Of a stretch of DNA of 46,594 nucleotides, positions 29,793 to 39,801 are shown piece after piece. How positions within the stretch are numbered: the stretch's first letter is position 1; each line of letters opens with the position of its first letter. The position numbers were made by a program, and so were the translations under genes. Below the pieces are notes generated by a model, which was not told the DNA's origin, ran no database searches, and was given only the letters and a program-made list of their open reading frames with translations. The DNA is from Sphingobacteriales bacterium (GTDB lineage Bacteria; Bacteroidota; Bacteroidia; Sphingobacteriales; Sphingobacteriaceae): assembly GCA_947505035.1 (NCBI GenBank), contig CANNIS010000003.1, positions 1 to 46,594 of the forward strand, written 5' to 3'.

Positions 29793-30614
29793 TTATTTAC
29801 TGTTAGTTCTTTTTGTTGCACCACCTCTGTTTCCAGCTGCTCCACCACCTCTTCTATCACCAGAACCTCTATTATCGCGTTTGTCGCCACCTCTATTATC
29901 TCTTCTATCTGGACGATCGCCGCCAGCACCACCTTCTGTTCTAGATTTAGTATTTGCTGAAGATCCGATGTTTGGAGAAAGATCACGTTTACCGTAGACT
30001 TCACCTTTACAAATCCACACTTTAATACCAATCTTTCCGTAAGTAGTCAAAGCTTCTGCTAATGCATAATCAATGTCTGCTCTTAAAGTATGCAAAGGCA
30101 CTCTTCCATCTTTATATTGTTCAGAACGAGCCATCTCTGCTCCACCTAAACGACCAGAAGTCATAATTTTGATACCTTCAGCGCCCATACGCATGGTAGA
30201 TGCAATTGATGTTTTCATTGCACGACGGAAAGAGATTCTTGCCTCTAATTGTTTTGCAACGCCATCTGCTACTAACTGTGCGTCTAATTCTGGACGTTTT
30301 ATTTCGAAGATGTTAATTTGAACATCTTTTTTGGTAATTTTCTTTAACTCTTCTTTGATCTTATCCACTTCTTGTCCGCCTTTACCGATAACGATACCTG
30401 GACGTGCAGTGTGAATGGTAATGGTGATGCGTTTTAAAGTACGCTCAATTACAATCTTAGCAATACCTCCCTTGGAGATACGAGCCATAATATATTTACG
30501 AATCTTTTCGTCTTCAACTAATTTATCAGCATAGTGATTTCCACCGAACCAATTAGAATCCCAACCTTTAATGATTCCTAATCTATATCCTATTGGATTT
30601 ACTTTTTGTCCCAT
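29793..30614 (-). CDS. rpsC: 30S ribosomal protein S3 with Arg/Gly-rich C-terminal tail
   Basis: [27 protein letters not shown]-domain [12 protein letters not shown]; tail [43 protein letters not shown]. Confidence 0.98.
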   Translation of the reverse strand: MGQKVNPIGYRLGIIKGWDSNWFGGNHYADKLVEDEKIRKYIMARISKGGIAKIVIERTLKRITITIHTARPGIVIGKGGQEVDKIKEELKKITKKDVQINIFEIKRPELDAQLVADGVAKQLEARISFRRAMKTSIASTMRMGAEGIKIMTSGRLGGAEMARSEQYKDGRVPLHTLRADIDYALAEALTTYGKIGIKVWICKGEVYGKRDLSPNIGSSANTKSRTEGGAGGDRPDRRDNRGGDKRDNRGSGDRRGGGAAGNRGGATKRTNSK

Positions 30615-30620
30615 TTCTAG

Positions 30621-30980
30621 TTAGTTCTTGGTTTCTGATATTTTACTGTCTACAACTAATGTTACGTGATTTGATCTTTTACGGATACGGTGACCTCTTC
30701 CTTGCGGAGCAGGGCGTAATCTTTTCAATTGACGACCACCGTCAACCATAATAGATTTCACATACAATTCGCTTTCTTCCATACGAACACCTTCGTTTTT
30801 TGCTTGCCAATTAGCAATAGCAGAAAGCAAAAGTTTCTCCACGCGTTGTGAAGCTTCTTTAGTGTTGTACTTTAGAATATGTAAAGCATTTTCTACTTTT
30901 TGTCCTCTGATTAAATCTACAACCAAACGCATTTTACGTGGTGAGGTTGGACAATCATTTAATTTTGCGATAGCTTCCAT
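30621..30980 (-). CDS. rplV: 50S ribosomal protein L22
   Basis: [50 protein letters not shown]. Confidence 0.98.
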   Translation of the reverse strand: MEAIAKLNDCPTSPRKMRLVVDLIRGQKVENALHILKYNTKEASQRVEKLLLSAIANWQAKNEGVRMEESELYVKSIMVDGGRQLKRLRPAPQGRGHRIRKRSNHVTLVVDSKISETKN

Positions 30981-30988
30981 TTTACTTC

Positions 30989-31258
30989 TTATTTCTTTTT
31001 ATCACCTGAATGTCCTCTGAATGTACGGGTTGGGGAGAATTCTCCTAACTTATGTCCAACCATGTTTTCAGTTACGTAAACAGGAATAAATTTATTACCA
31101 TTATGAACTGCAAATGTATGTCCCACAAAATCTGGTGAGATCATTGATCTTCTTGACCAAGTTTTAATTACTGATTTCTTGCTAGCGTCGTTCATAACAA
31201 CCACTTTTTTCTCAAGATTAAAATCAATATAAGGTCCTTTTTTAAGTGAGCGAGCCAT
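30989..31258 (-). CDS. rpsS: 30S ribosomal protein S19
   Basis: [72 protein letters not shown]. Confidence 0.99.
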   Translation of the reverse strand: MARSLKKGPYIDFNLEKKVVVMNDASKKSVIKTWSRRSMISPDFVGHTFAVHNGNKFIPVYVTENMVGHKLGEFSPTRTFRGHSGDKKK

Positions 31259-32082
31259 TATTTCTTCCTTCTTTCAATGATGTAACGATTCGATGATTTC
31301 TTTTTGTAGCGAGTTTTGTAACCTTTCGCTAACACACCTGTTCTAGAACGTGGGTGACCTCCTGAAGCTCTACCTTCACCACCACCCATTGGGTGATCGA
31401 CTGGGTTCATCGCTACTGGTCTCGTTCTTGGACGGCGACCCAACCAACGGTTTCTTCCTGCTTTACCTAATCTTTCGATTTGGTGATCAGAATTTGAAGA
31501 TTTTCCGATAGTTGCTATACACTCTGATAAAATCATACGAGTTTCACCTGAAGGCATTTTAATGATCGCATACTTACCGTCACGCGCTGCTAATTGAGCG
31601 TATGTACCAGCACCTCTAGCGATCTTACCACCTTGACCAGGTTTCATTTCGATGTTATGAATCAATGTACCTAATGGAATATTCTTTAATGGAAGTGCAT
31701 TACCAATTTCTGGTGCAGAACCTTCTCCACTTTGAATTTTCATTCCAACTGTTAAGCCTTCTGGAGAAAGAATGTATCTTTTTTCTCCGTCTGCATAATG
31801 TAACAATGCAATACGAGATGTTCTGTTAGGATCATACTCAATTGTTGCTACCACTGCTGGAATACCATGTTTGTCTCTTTTGAAATCGATCAAACGATAT
31901 GATTTCTTATGACCACCGCCAATATAACGCATAGTCATTTTTCCCGAATGGTTACGTCCGCCTGATCTCTTATGAGAAACCACAAGCGATTTTTCAGGAA
32001 CGTTAGTTGTAATGTCTGAAGTATCAGCACTTACTCTAAATCGTTGTCCCGGCGTAGTCGGTTTATATCTTTTAACTGCCAT
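31258..32082 (-). CDS. rplB: 50S ribosomal protein L2
   Basis: [48 protein letters not shown]. Confidence 0.99.
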   Translation of the reverse strand: MAVKRYKPTTPGQRFRVSADTSDITTNVPEKSLVVSHKRSGGRNHSGKMTMRYIGGGHKKSYRLIDFKRDKHGIPAVVATIEYDPNRTSRIALLHYADGEKRYILSPEGLTVGMKIQSGEGSAPEIGNALPLKNIPLGTLIHNIEMKPGQGGKIARGAGTYAQLAARDGKYAIIKMPSGETRMILSECIATIGKSSNSDHQIERLGKAGRNRWLGRRPRTRPVAMNPVDHPMGGGEGRASGGHPRSRTGVLAKGYKTRYKKKSSNRYIIERRKK

Positions 32083-32089
32083 AACCTAA

Positions 32090-32380
32090 TTAAATATTAT
32101 TATAAAAGTCAATAGTGCTACCTTCTGCTAATGAAACAATCGCTTTTTTCACACGACCTGTAGTTCCAGAAACAACTCCTGTTTTTGTACCACGAGATTT
32201 GAATTTCCCTGGTGCAATCATAGTGTTAACTGCAATTACTGTAACATTGAACATTGCTTCAACAGCGTTCTTGATTTGTATTTTATTTGCTTTTCTATCT
32301 ACCACAAATGCAAAGCGATTAAACTTCTCGCCCATTGCAGCTACTTTCTCTGTAAGTATTGGTTTTTTTAGTATCTCCAT
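32090..32380 (-). CDS. rplW: 50S ribosomal protein L23
   Basis: ILKKPILTEKVAAMGEKFNRFAFVVDRKANKIQIKNAVEAMFNVTV. Confidence 0.97.
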   Translation of the reverse strand: MEILKKPILTEKVAAMGEKFNRFAFVVDRKANKIQIKNAVEAMFNVTVIAVNTMIAPGKFKSRGTKTGVVSGTTGRVKKAIVSLAEGSTIDFYNNI

Positions 32381-32384
32381 GGTC

Positions 32385-33014
32385 TTACTTACTTAATGAT
32401 TCTTCAATTGTTTTAACTGAACCTGAAGTCAATACTAATTTATCTGCGTTTAACAAATCGTAAGTATTGATGTCTGATGCCGAAACTACTTTTGCTTTTT
32501 GCAAGTTTCTGCTTGACAAATAAATTGCCTCACTCATGCCTGCTAAAACTAATAATGATTTCTTATCAGCGATTTTCAAGTTATTCATAATGTTCACAAA
32601 GTTTTTAGTTTTTGGAGCTTCCATTTGGAAATCTTCCAAAATAACGATGTCATTATTTTTTGCTTTGTAAGTCAATGCTGACATACGTGCCAAAGCTTTT
32701 AACTTCTTATTTAATTTGAAGCTGTAATCTCTTGGTTGCGGACCAAAAACACGTCCACCACCTTTAAACATTGGACTCTTGATGCTACCTTTACGGGAAC
32801 CACCAGTACCTTTTTGTTTATGTAATTTTCTAGTTGAACCAGAAATTTCGTTACGTTGCTTCGATTTGTGTGTTCCTTGACGTTGATTCGCTAAATATTG
32901 TTTAACATCTAAATAAATAGCGTGATCATTTGGTTCAATACCGAAAATGGCGTCGGAAAGGGTAACCTTGTTACCTGTCTCTTTTCCTTCAATGTTTACT
33001 ACCTTAAATTCCAT
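32385..33014 (-). CDS. rplD: 50S ribosomal protein L4
   Basis: [58 protein letters not shown]. Confidence 0.98.
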   Translation of the reverse strand: MEFKVVNIEGKETGNKVTLSDAIFGIEPNDHAIYLDVKQYLANQRQGTHKSKQRNEISGSTRKLHKQKGTGGSRKGSIKSPMFKGGGRVFGPQPRDYSFKLNKKLKALARMSALTYKAKNNDIVILEDFQMEAPKTKNFVNIMNNLKIADKKSLLVLAGMSEAIYLSSRNLQKAKVVSASDINTYDLLNADKLVLTSGSVKTIEESLSK

Positions 33015-33017
33015 CGC

Positions 33018-33635
33018 TTATTTCTCCAATATTACATATGAACCTTTTGCACCAGGGATAGAACCACTTACTACTAATAAGTTTTGTTCTGGGTACACTT
33101 TTAATATTTGCAAGTTTTGAACTTTCACGCGGTCTCCACCCATTCTGCCTGCCATTCGCATTCCTTTGAATACTCTTGACGGCCAAGAAGAAGCTCCTAA
33201 TGAACCTGGCGCTCTTAAACGGTTATGCTGACCGTGAGTTTGACCACCCACACCGGCAAATCCATGACGCTTTACAACACCTTGAAATCCTTTACCTTTT
33301 GAGGTTCCTACCACATCGATAAGATCACCTTCTACGAAAAGCTCTGCAGTAATTACTTCGCCGATTGTTTTTGCAATTGGAAACTTCTTGAATTCAACAA
33401 GTTTCTTTTTTGCAGTCGTATTTGCTTTCGCAAAATGACCTTTCATCGGTTTAGAAGTGTTCTTGTCCTTCTTTTCGTCATACGCTAACTGTACAGAAGC
33501 GTAACCGTCTATTTCAACGGTTTTTACTTGCGTAACTACGCAAGGACCAGCTTGTATAACTGTACATGGGATGTTTTTACCCTCCGCATTGTACACGCTA
33601 GTCATTCCTACTTTTTTACCAATTATTCCTGACAT
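33018..33635 (-). CDS. rplC: 50S ribosomal protein L3
   Basis: [66 protein letters not shown]. Confidence 0.99.
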   Translation of the reverse strand: MSGIIGKKVGMTSVYNAEGKNIPCTVIQAGPCVVTQVKTVEIDGYASVQLAYDEKKDKNTSKPMKGHFAKANTTAKKKLVEFKKFPIAKTIGEVITAELFVEGDLIDVVGTSKGKGFQGVVKRHGFAGVGGQTHGQHNRLRAPGSLGASSWPSRVFKGMRMAGRMGGDRVKVQNLQILKVYPEQNLLVVSGSIPGAKGSYVILEK

Positions 33636-33649
33636 TTGTTTTTGTTTTT

Positions 33650-33686
33650 ACATCCATCGTAGTGTAGGCCACTTCGTTCAAGATGT
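33650..33686 (-). promoter_or_regulatory. Bulged stem-loop in the rpsJ-rplC spacer
   Basis: Minus strand ACATC-TTGAA-CG-A-AGTG-GCCTA-CACT-A-CG-ATG-GATGT, ending 14 nt before the rplC ATG. Confidence 0.4.
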
Positions 33687-33706
33687 GTGTATATTTATTT
33701 AATTTA

Positions 33707-34012
33707 TCAAACTTTAATTTCCACTTCTACTCCTGAAGGCAACTCTAATTTCATTAAAGCGTCAACAGTTTTTGAAGTTGAGCTATAGATATCCAATAGT
33801 CTTTTGTAAGAACATAATTGGAATTGCTCTCTAGCTTTTTTGTTTACGTGCGGTGAACGCAATACCGTAAAAATTTTCTTTTCTGTAGGCAATGGAATTG
33901 GTCCACTCACCACGGCATTTGTAGCCTTTACAGTCTTCACGATTTTCTCAGCAGATTTATCTACTAAGTTGTAATCGTAAGATTTTAATTTAATTCTAAT
34001 TCTTTGGCTCAT
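33707..34012 (-). CDS. rpsJ: 30S ribosomal protein S10
   Basis: [55 protein letters not shown]. Confidence 0.99.
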   Translation of the reverse strand: MSQRIRIKLKSYDYNLVDKSAEKIVKTVKATNAVVSGPIPLPTEKKIFTVLRSPHVNKKAREQFQLCSYKRLLDIYSSTSKTVDALMKLELPSGVEVEIKV

Positions 34013-34027
34013 TTTTTATTTATTTAG

Positions 34028-34057
34028 ATCGATGTAAGAGCTATTAGTTACAACGAT
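34028..34057 (-). promoter_or_regulatory. Stem-loop in the fusA-rpsJ spacer
   Basis: Minus strand ATCG-T-TGTAA-CTAATAGCTC-TTACA-T-CGAT, 9 base pairs with one internal mismatch, ending 15 nt before the rpsJ ATG. Confidence 0.4.
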
Positions 34058-34069
34058 TGATTTATTTAA

Positions 34070-36178
34070 TTACTCTTTTGATTTACCTTTTACTTTTGCA
34101 ATTACTTCGTCTTGTACGTTTCTAGGTGCTTCTGCGTAATGATCAAATTCCATTGTTGATGTTGCACGACCAGAGGTAATGGTACGTAATTGTGTAACAT
34201 AACCGAACATTTCTGAAAGTGGAACCAATGCTTTGATTACTTGTGAACCAGCACGTGTATCCATACCTTGTAATTGACCACGACGACGGTTCATGTCACC
34301 GATTACATCACCCATGTTTTCTTCTGGTGTTAAAATTTCCACCTTCATGATTGGCTCCATTAAAACTGGTTTAGCCTTAGGCAATGCTTCACGGAAAGCA
34401 GAACGTGCTGCAATCTCAAAAGATAAAGCATCTGAATCGACTGCGTGGAATGAACCATCAATCAATCTTACTTTCATGCTTGGCAATGGATAACCAGCTA
34501 ATACGCCATTTACCATTGCTGCTGCAAATCCTTTTTCTACTGATGGAATAAATTCACGAGGAATAGAACCACCAGAAATTTCGTTTACGAATTGTAATCC
34601 GCCTTTTTCGTAATCTGCATCAATTGGAGAAATGATTACTTGAATATCTGCAAACTTTCCACGACCACCTGTTTGTTTCTTATAGGTTTCTCTATGTTGA
34701 ATCGTACCAGTGATGGCTTCTTTATATGCTACTTGAGGTGCACCTTGATTTACTTCTACTTTAAATTCACGCTTTAAACGATCCATTAAAATATCTAAGT
34801 GTAACTCGCCCATTCCAGAAATAACTGTTTGACCAGTTTCTTGATCTGTATTTACACGGAATGTTGGATCTTCTTCTGCTAATTTGCCTAATGCAATACC
34901 TAATTTATCAACGTCTGCTTGAGTTTTAGGCTCAATCGCTAAACCAATTACGGGCTCAGGGAAATTCATTGATTCTAAAACAATTGGATTTTTCTCATCA
35001 CAAAGTGTATCTCCAGTTTTGATATCCTTGAAACCTACTACTGCAGCAATATCTCCAGCTCCAACATTTGGAATTGGGTTTTGCTTGTTCGCATGCATTT
35101 GGAAAATTCTTGAGATACGCTCTTTGTTTCCTGAGCGTGTATTGTATACGTAAGAACCTGCCTCTAAATTACCCGAGTAAACGCGGATAAAGCAAAGACG
35201 ACCTACGAAAGGATCTGTTGCGATTTTGAAAGCTAAAGCCGCGAAAGGCTCTTGCTCATTTGGTTTACGAAGAATTTCTACGTCTGTATCTGGATGATGA
35301 CCAATAATACCTTCTACATCCATTGGTGAAGGCAATAATTCCATTACATAATCCAACATGGTTTGAACACCTTTGTTTTTGAAAGATGAACCACAAACCA
35401 TAGGAACAATTTTAGCATCTAATACTGCTTGACGCAATGCGTCTAAAACTTCTCTTTCAGTAATTGTTTCGGGCGCTTCGAAGAATTTAGCCATTAGATT
35501 TTCGTCGTATTCTGCAACTGATTCTAATAATTTTTCTCTCCACTCCGCAACCTCATCAATCATATCTGCAGGAATTGGAACTTCTGTGAAAGTCATTCCT
35601 TTATCATGCTCATTCCAAACAATACCTCGGTTGTTAATTAAATCAACTACGCCTTGGAAACCATCTTCGGCTCCAATTGGCAATTGCAAAGGAACAGCAT
35701 TACTGCCTAACATATCTTTTACTTGCTTCACAACTTTTAAGAAGTCTGCACCAGCACGGTCCATTTTATTAACGAAACCGATACGCGCTACTTCGTAATT
35801 ATTTGCTAAACGCCAGTTAGTCTCAGATTGAGGCTCCACACCATCAACAGCTGAGAATAAAAATACTAAACCATCTAATACACGCAATGAACGATTTACC
35901 TCTACGGTAAAATCTACGTGACCTGGTGTATCGATAATGTTAATGTGATAATTTTGCTCTCTATATTTCCAGCTTACGGTAGTTGCTGCAGAAGTAATGG
36001 TAATACCACGCTCTTGTTCTTGCGCCATCCAATCCATCGTTGCTGCACCTTCGTGCACTTCACCAATCTTGTGACTAACCCCTGCATAATAAAGGATACG
36101 CTCAGTCGTAGTTGTTTTACCAGCATCGATGTGAGCAGCAATTCCAATATTTCTAGTAAATCTTAAATCTCTTGACAT
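34070..36178 (-). CDS. fusA: Elongation factor G
   Basis: 702 aa; [69 protein letters not shown]. Confidence 0.99.
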   Translation of the reverse strand: MSRDLRFTRNIGIAAHIDAGKTTTTERILYYAGVSHKIGEVHEGAATMDWMAQEQERGITITSAATTVSWKYREQNYHINIIDTPGHVDFTVEVNRSLRVLDGLVFLFSAVDGVEPQSETNWRLANNYEVARIGFVNKMDRAGADFLKVVKQVKDMLGSNAVPLQLPIGAEDGFQGVVDLINNRGIVWNEHDKGMTFTEVPIPADMIDEVAEWREKLLESVAEYDENLMAKFFEAPETITEREVLDALRQAVLDAKIVPMVCGSSFKNKGVQTMLDYVMELLPSPMDVEGIIGHHPDTDVEILRKPNEQEPFAALAFKIATDPFVGRLCFIRVYSGNLEAGSYVYNTRSGNKERISRIFQMHANKQNPIPNVGAGDIAAVVGFKDIKTGDTLCDEKNPIVLESMNFPEPVIGLAIEPKTQADVDKLGIALGKLAEEDPTFRVNTDQETGQTVISGMGELHLDILMDRLKREFKVEVNQGAPQVAYKEAITGTIQHRETYKKQTGGRGKFADIQVIISPIDADYEKGGLQFVNEISGGSIPREFIPSVEKGFAAAMVNGVLAGYPLPSMKVRLIDGSFHAVDSDALSFEIAARSAFREALPKAKPVLMEPIMKVEILTPEENMGDVIGDMNRRRGQLQGMDTRAGSQVIKALVPLSEMFGYVTQLRTITSGRATSTMEFDHYAEAPRNVQDEVIAKVKGKSKE

Positions 36179-36201
36179 TTAATCTTTCTTAAGCTGTATT
36201 A

Positions 36202-36669
36202 TTAAAATCTAAAGTGAGAGAATGCTTTGTTAGCTTCTGCCATTTTATGTGTATCTTCTTTTTTCTTAATGGCCGCACCTTCGTTTTTAGCAGCAGCAAT
36301 GATTTCACCTGCAAGGCGATCTACCATTGTTTTTTCGCCACGCTTACGTGCATAACCAATTAACCATTTCATTCCTAAAGCAGATTTTCTTTCTGGACGA
36401 ACTTCTGTAGGTACTTGAAAATTTGCACCACCCACACGACGACTTTTTACTTCGACAGCTGGCATTACATTGCTTAACGCTTTTCTCCAAGTTTCTAATC
36501 CGTTTTCAGACGTTTTCTTTTCTACTTGCTCAATTGCATCGTAAAATATACTGTATGCAGTTGATTTTTTACCTTCGTACATCATGTTGTTCACGAATTT
36601 AGTAACTACTACATCGTTGAACTTAGGATCAGGTAATATAATTCTCTTTTTAGGCTTCGACTTTCTCAT
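36202..36669 (-). CDS. rpsG: 30S ribosomal protein S7
   Basis: [66 protein letters not shown]. Confidence 0.99.
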   Translation of the reverse strand: MRKSKPKKRIILPDPKFNDVVVTKFVNNMMYEGKKSTAYSIFYDAIEQVEKKTSENGLETWRKALSNVMPAVEVKSRRVGGANFQVPTEVRPERKSALGMKWLIGYARKRGEKTMVDRLAGEIIAAAKNEGAAIKKKEDTHKMAEANKAFSHFRF

Positions 36670-36697
36670 TATCTTTTATATCAGATATCTTGCTTAC

Positions 36698-37111
36698 TTA
36701 TTTTTTCTTTCCTTTACCGGCTGCGGCAGCAACTGCTCCTGCTTTAGGTTTTTTCGTTCCATACTTAGAACGACGTTGGTTTCTACCGTCTACACCTGAA
36801 GTGTCTAACGTACCACGAATAATGTGATAACGAACACCTGGTAAGTCTTTTACTCTTCCACCACGAATTAAAACAATCGAGTGTTCTTGTAAATTATGAC
36901 CTTCTCCTGGAATGTACGCGTTAACCTCTTTTCCATTGGTTAAACGAACCCTAGCAACCTTACGCATTGCCGAATTTGGTTTCTTAGGAGTGGTTGTATA
37001 CACACGGGTACACACACCTCTTCGCTGTGGACATGAATCCAATGCTGGCGACTTACTTTTGTCGACCATAGCTACTCTTCCTTTTCTTACTAACTGTTGT
37101 ATAGTAGGCAT
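36698..37111 (-). CDS. rpsL: 30S ribosomal protein S12
   Basis: [64 protein letters not shown]. Confidence 0.99.
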   Translation of the reverse strand: MPTIQQLVRKGRVAMVDKSKSPALDSCPQRRGVCTRVYTTTPKKPNSAMRKVARVRLTNGKEVNAYIPGEGHNLQEHSIVLIRGGRVKDLPGVRYHIIRGTLDTSGVDGRNQRRSKYGTKKPKAGAVAAAAGKGKKK

Positions 37112-37164
37112 TTTATGCTATTTATTTTTTAAAAAAGACACAATACTCCCTTTTTGAGGGACTG

Positions 37165-37194
37165 CAAAGGTAGCAACAATCTATTAATTTACAA
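37165..37194 (-). promoter_or_regulatory. Bacteroidota-type promoter of the rpsL (str/S10/spc/alpha) supercluster
   Basis: Minus strand TTG (37194-37192) - 19 nt - TACCTTTG (37172-37165); exact match to TTG-N19-TAnnTTTG. Confidence 0.65.
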
Positions 37195-37272
37195 GAGGTA
37201 GCACTAAAATAATTGAAGTTTTTTAGGCTTAGGGGGATATATTTTATCGAAAATGAGTTAACTAATTGATAA

Positions 37273-37830
37273 TCAGTTAAGTTTTGTCATCGTAAGTTCA
37301 ACTCCGATGGCAATAAAACTTTCGACCATTTGGATGGCTTTGTCTATTAATTCGGGTAAATAAGGCTGTTCCGTTTTATCAAATGCACTCAATACGTAAT
37401 CAACTTGGCGACCTTTTGGGTAATTGTCGCCAATTCCAAAGCGAATGCGAGGGTAATTGCTATGTCCCAGCATTAAATTGATGTTTTTAAGCCCATTATG
37501 GCCCGCGTCAGCTCCTTTAGGCTTTAGTTTGACCGATTGGAAGGGAATGGCTAGGTCGTCGACTATAACCAAGATATTTTCGATGGGAATTTTTAATTGC
37601 TGCATCCAATAAGCCAGCGCCTTGCCACTTAAATTCATGAAGGTTGTTGGCTTAATTAAAAAAACATGGTGACCTCGGGTATTGAACTGCGTAATAGCCG
37701 CATGACGATCTGTGGTAAAGCTCAAGGCATGCTTTTTTGCAAATTCGTCGAGTACCATAAAACCAATGTTGTGACGAGTACCTGCGTATTCTGCCCCAAT
37801 ATTTCCGAGTCCAACTATGAGAAAATTCAT
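37273..37830 (-). CDS. pth: Peptidyl-tRNA hydrolase
   Basis: MNFLIVGLGNIGAEYAGTRHNIGFMVLD; PTTFMNLSGKALAYW; VDDLAIP; KGADAGHNGLKNI; RIRFGIG. Confidence 0.98.
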   Translation of the reverse strand: MNFLIVGLGNIGAEYAGTRHNIGFMVLDEFAKKHALSFTTDRHAAITQFNTRGHHVFLIKPTTFMNLSGKALAYWMQQLKIPIENILVIVDDLAIPFQSVKLKPKGADAGHNGLKNINLMLGHSNYPRIRFGIGDNYPKGRQVDYVLSAFDKTEQPYLPELIDKAIQMVESFIAIGVELTMTKLN

Positions 37831-37878
37831 GGGTCAAAAGTAGCAAAAAATTAATAAATTAAATGGTCCCGAAAACAA

Positions 37879-37903
37879 GAAAGGCCGCAAAATGCGGCCT
37901 TTC
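37879..37903 (-). terminator. Terminator after rplY
   Basis: GAAAGGCCGC-ATTTT-GCGGCCTTTC followed by a T-rich stretch on the minus strand. Confidence 0.7.
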
Positions 37904-37921
37904 CTCTATTCAAATTTTAAA

Positions 37922-38509
37922 TTATTTTTTTACATCTTTCGCCTCAGCTGCAGCAGCCTCACGAAGTGCTCTTGAAGTTTCAACAGAAACAATTGAATTT
38001 GCTTTTGCATCTAAAATTTCAAGGTTTGATAAAGTAATTTCGCTTACGCGAATGTTTTTACCAATTTCTAAAGTATCAATACTTACTTCAATCGCATCTA
38101 ATATATGCTTAGGGAAGCCTTTTACTTTTAATTTTTTGATTTTTTGGATCAATTTACCACCTAATTTAACACCTGGCGAGTATCCTGTAAATTTAACAGG
38201 AACTAACATGGTAACTTCTTTATCCTCAAATAATTGAAGAAAGTCAACGTGGATAATTAAATCGGTAAGAGGGTGAAATTGAATATCTTGCATGATTGCT
38301 TGCACCTTTTTTCCGTCTACGTTTAAGTCTACGAAATATACATCTGGTGTGTACACTAAGTGTTTCAAGTCTGCTTCGAATACCGAGAAATGCAATTGCT
38401 CTTTACCACCGTATAATACACATGGTACTTTGCCTTCGTAACGAAGTTCTTTGGCATCTCTTTTCCCTACGCTCTGGCGTAATGAGCCGCTAATGGAGAT
38501 TGTTTTCAT
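37922..38509 (-). CDS. rplY: 50S ribosomal protein L25/general stress protein Ctc
   Basis: 195 aa; GSLRQSVGKRDAKELRYEGKVPCVLYGGKEQLHFSV; FHPLTDLIIHVDFLQLFEDKEVTMLVPVKFTGYSPGVKLGGKL. Confidence 0.96.
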   Translation of the reverse strand: MKTISISGSLRQSVGKRDAKELRYEGKVPCVLYGGKEQLHFSVFEADLKHLVYTPDVYFVDLNVDGKKVQAIMQDIQFHPLTDLIIHVDFLQLFEDKEVTMLVPVKFTGYSPGVKLGGKLIQKIKKLKVKGFPKHILDAIEVSIDTLEIGKNIRVSEITLSNLEILDAKANSIVSVETSRALREAAAAEAKDVKK

Positions 38510-38533
38510 TTTGTTTTTATTTATTTGGTTTAA

Positions 38534-39478
38534 TTAATACACTTTAAATAGATCGCTAATTGATCCATGTTCATTTACATTTGCAATGGCCTTACTGAAC
38601 AATTCGGCAACTGATAAAACTTTTATTTTTGAACTTTCGCGTTTCAAAGGTATGGTATCACAAACAATTAATTCTTCTAAAACAGAATTTTCGATGTTTT
38701 CGTAAGCCTTACCGCTTAATACTGCATGCGTACAAACCGCTCTTACACTTCTAGCGCCTTTGTCCATGATCAATTTAGCTGCTTTGGTTAGCGTTCCTGC
38801 TGTGTCAATAATATCATCAACCAATACAATGTCTAATCCTTCTACTTCTCCGATGATATTCATCGACTCAATTTCGTTCGCTCTTTTTCTTGTCTTATCG
38901 CAAATTACGACTTCTACATTTAAAGACTTTGCAAAGGTTCTAGCTCGGCTAGTTCCGCCCATGTCTGGAGATGCAATGGTTAAATGAGGCAAGTTTAAGC
39001 TTTTGATATAAGGAACAAAAATAACCGATGCGTCTAAGTGATCTACCGGAATATCGAAAAATCCTTGTATTTGAGCTGCGTGTAAGTCCATGGTCATGAC
39101 CCTGTGCGCACCAGCAGCTGTTAACATATTCGCCACTAACTTTGAACCAATAGAAACCCTAGGTTTGTCTTTACGGTCTTGGCGAGCCAAACCGAAATAA
39201 GGAATTACTGCAATTATATAATGCGCAGATGCTCTTTTAGCCGCATCTATCATTAATAAAAGCTCCATCAGGTTATCTGAAGGGGCAAAAGTTGATTGAA
39301 TTAAAAAGATATCACAACCGCGAATCGACTCGTTGAATGAGGGTTGAATTTCGCCATCACTGAACTTGCTAAGGGTTAAATCACCTAAGGGTGTACCATT
39401 TGCAATTGCAATATTTTGGGCTAAGTCTGCCGAAGCAGAACCTGCAAAAAGCTTGATTTGATTGAATTGTTGTGGCAT
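38534..39478 (-). CDS. prs: Ribose-phosphate pyrophosphokinase
   Basis: IKLFAGSASADLAQNIA; SIRGCDIFLIQSTFAPSDNLMELLLMIDAAKRASA; YFGLARQDRKDKPR; VLVDDIIDTAGTLTKAA. Confidence 0.98.
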   Translation of the reverse strand: MPQQFNQIKLFAGSASADLAQNIAIANGTPLGDLTLSKFSDGEIQPSFNESIRGCDIFLIQSTFAPSDNLMELLLMIDAAKRASAHYIIAVIPYFGLARQDRKDKPRVSIGSKLVANMLTAAGAHRVMTMDLHAAQIQGFFDIPVDHLDASVIFVPYIKSLNLPHLTIASPDMGGTSRARTFAKSLNVEVVICDKTRKRANEIESMNIIGEVEGLDIVLVDDIIDTAGTLTKAAKLIMDKGARSVRAVCTHAVLSGKAYENIENSVLEELIVCDTIPLKRESSKIKVLSVAELFSKAIANVNEHGSISDLFKVY

Positions 39479-39491
39479 AATTTTATTTTAA

Positions 39492-39529
39492 AAAAGGGTT
39501 GCGTTTCTTTTTAATTGCGCAACCCTTTT
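39492..39529 (-). terminator. Hairpin terminator after tRNA-Gln
   Basis: AAAAGGGTTGCG (39492-39503) pairs with CGCAACCCTTTT (39518-39529); T-rich run follows on the minus strand. Confidence 0.65.
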
Positions 39530-39537
39530 AAAGCTTG

Positions 39538-39610
39538 TTGTCCGACTAGGGCTCGAACCTAGACTCTTCTGGACCAAAACCAGACGTGTTGCCAGTTACA
39601 CTATCGGACA
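39538..39610 (-). tRNA. tRNA-Gln (anticodon TTG)
   Basis: Cloverleaf read by hand: acceptor TGTCCGA/TCGGACA, anticodon arm TCTGG-TTTTGGT-CCAGA, T arm CTAGG-TTCGAGC-CCTAG; CCA not encoded. Confidence 0.95.
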
Positions 39611-39641
39611 ATCTTAGCAAATAGCTTTTATTTGCGGTTTG

Positions 39642-39672
39642 CAAATGTAGAAAAGTTGCGTTGAAGGTGCAA
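39642..39672 (-). promoter_or_regulatory. Bacteroidota-type promoter upstream of tRNA-Gln
   Basis: Minus strand TTG - 20 nt - TACATTTG, about 31 nt before the tRNA 5' end. Confidence 0.55.
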
Positions 39673-39801
39673 GTCTAATTGAAAATATTTTTTTAATCGA
39701 CAAAAAATGGCTTTACAATTCAAAAAAATAACATCCATGAAAATAAATTACTATTTTCGACGCTAATAAATAACAATCAATAGACATCAGTAATATTCTA
39801 T

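Noticed and set aside
29789-30031. 80-aa alternative-frame ORF overlapping the S3 tail
   Set aside because: Same DNA as the Arg/Gly-rich tail read in another frame; the low-complexity Val/Glu/Ile product is explained by repeat codons.
34012-34070. Absence of tuf between fusA and rpsJ as an anomaly
   Set aside because: tuf located elsewhere is, as far as I know, usual for Bacteroidota; not unusual here.
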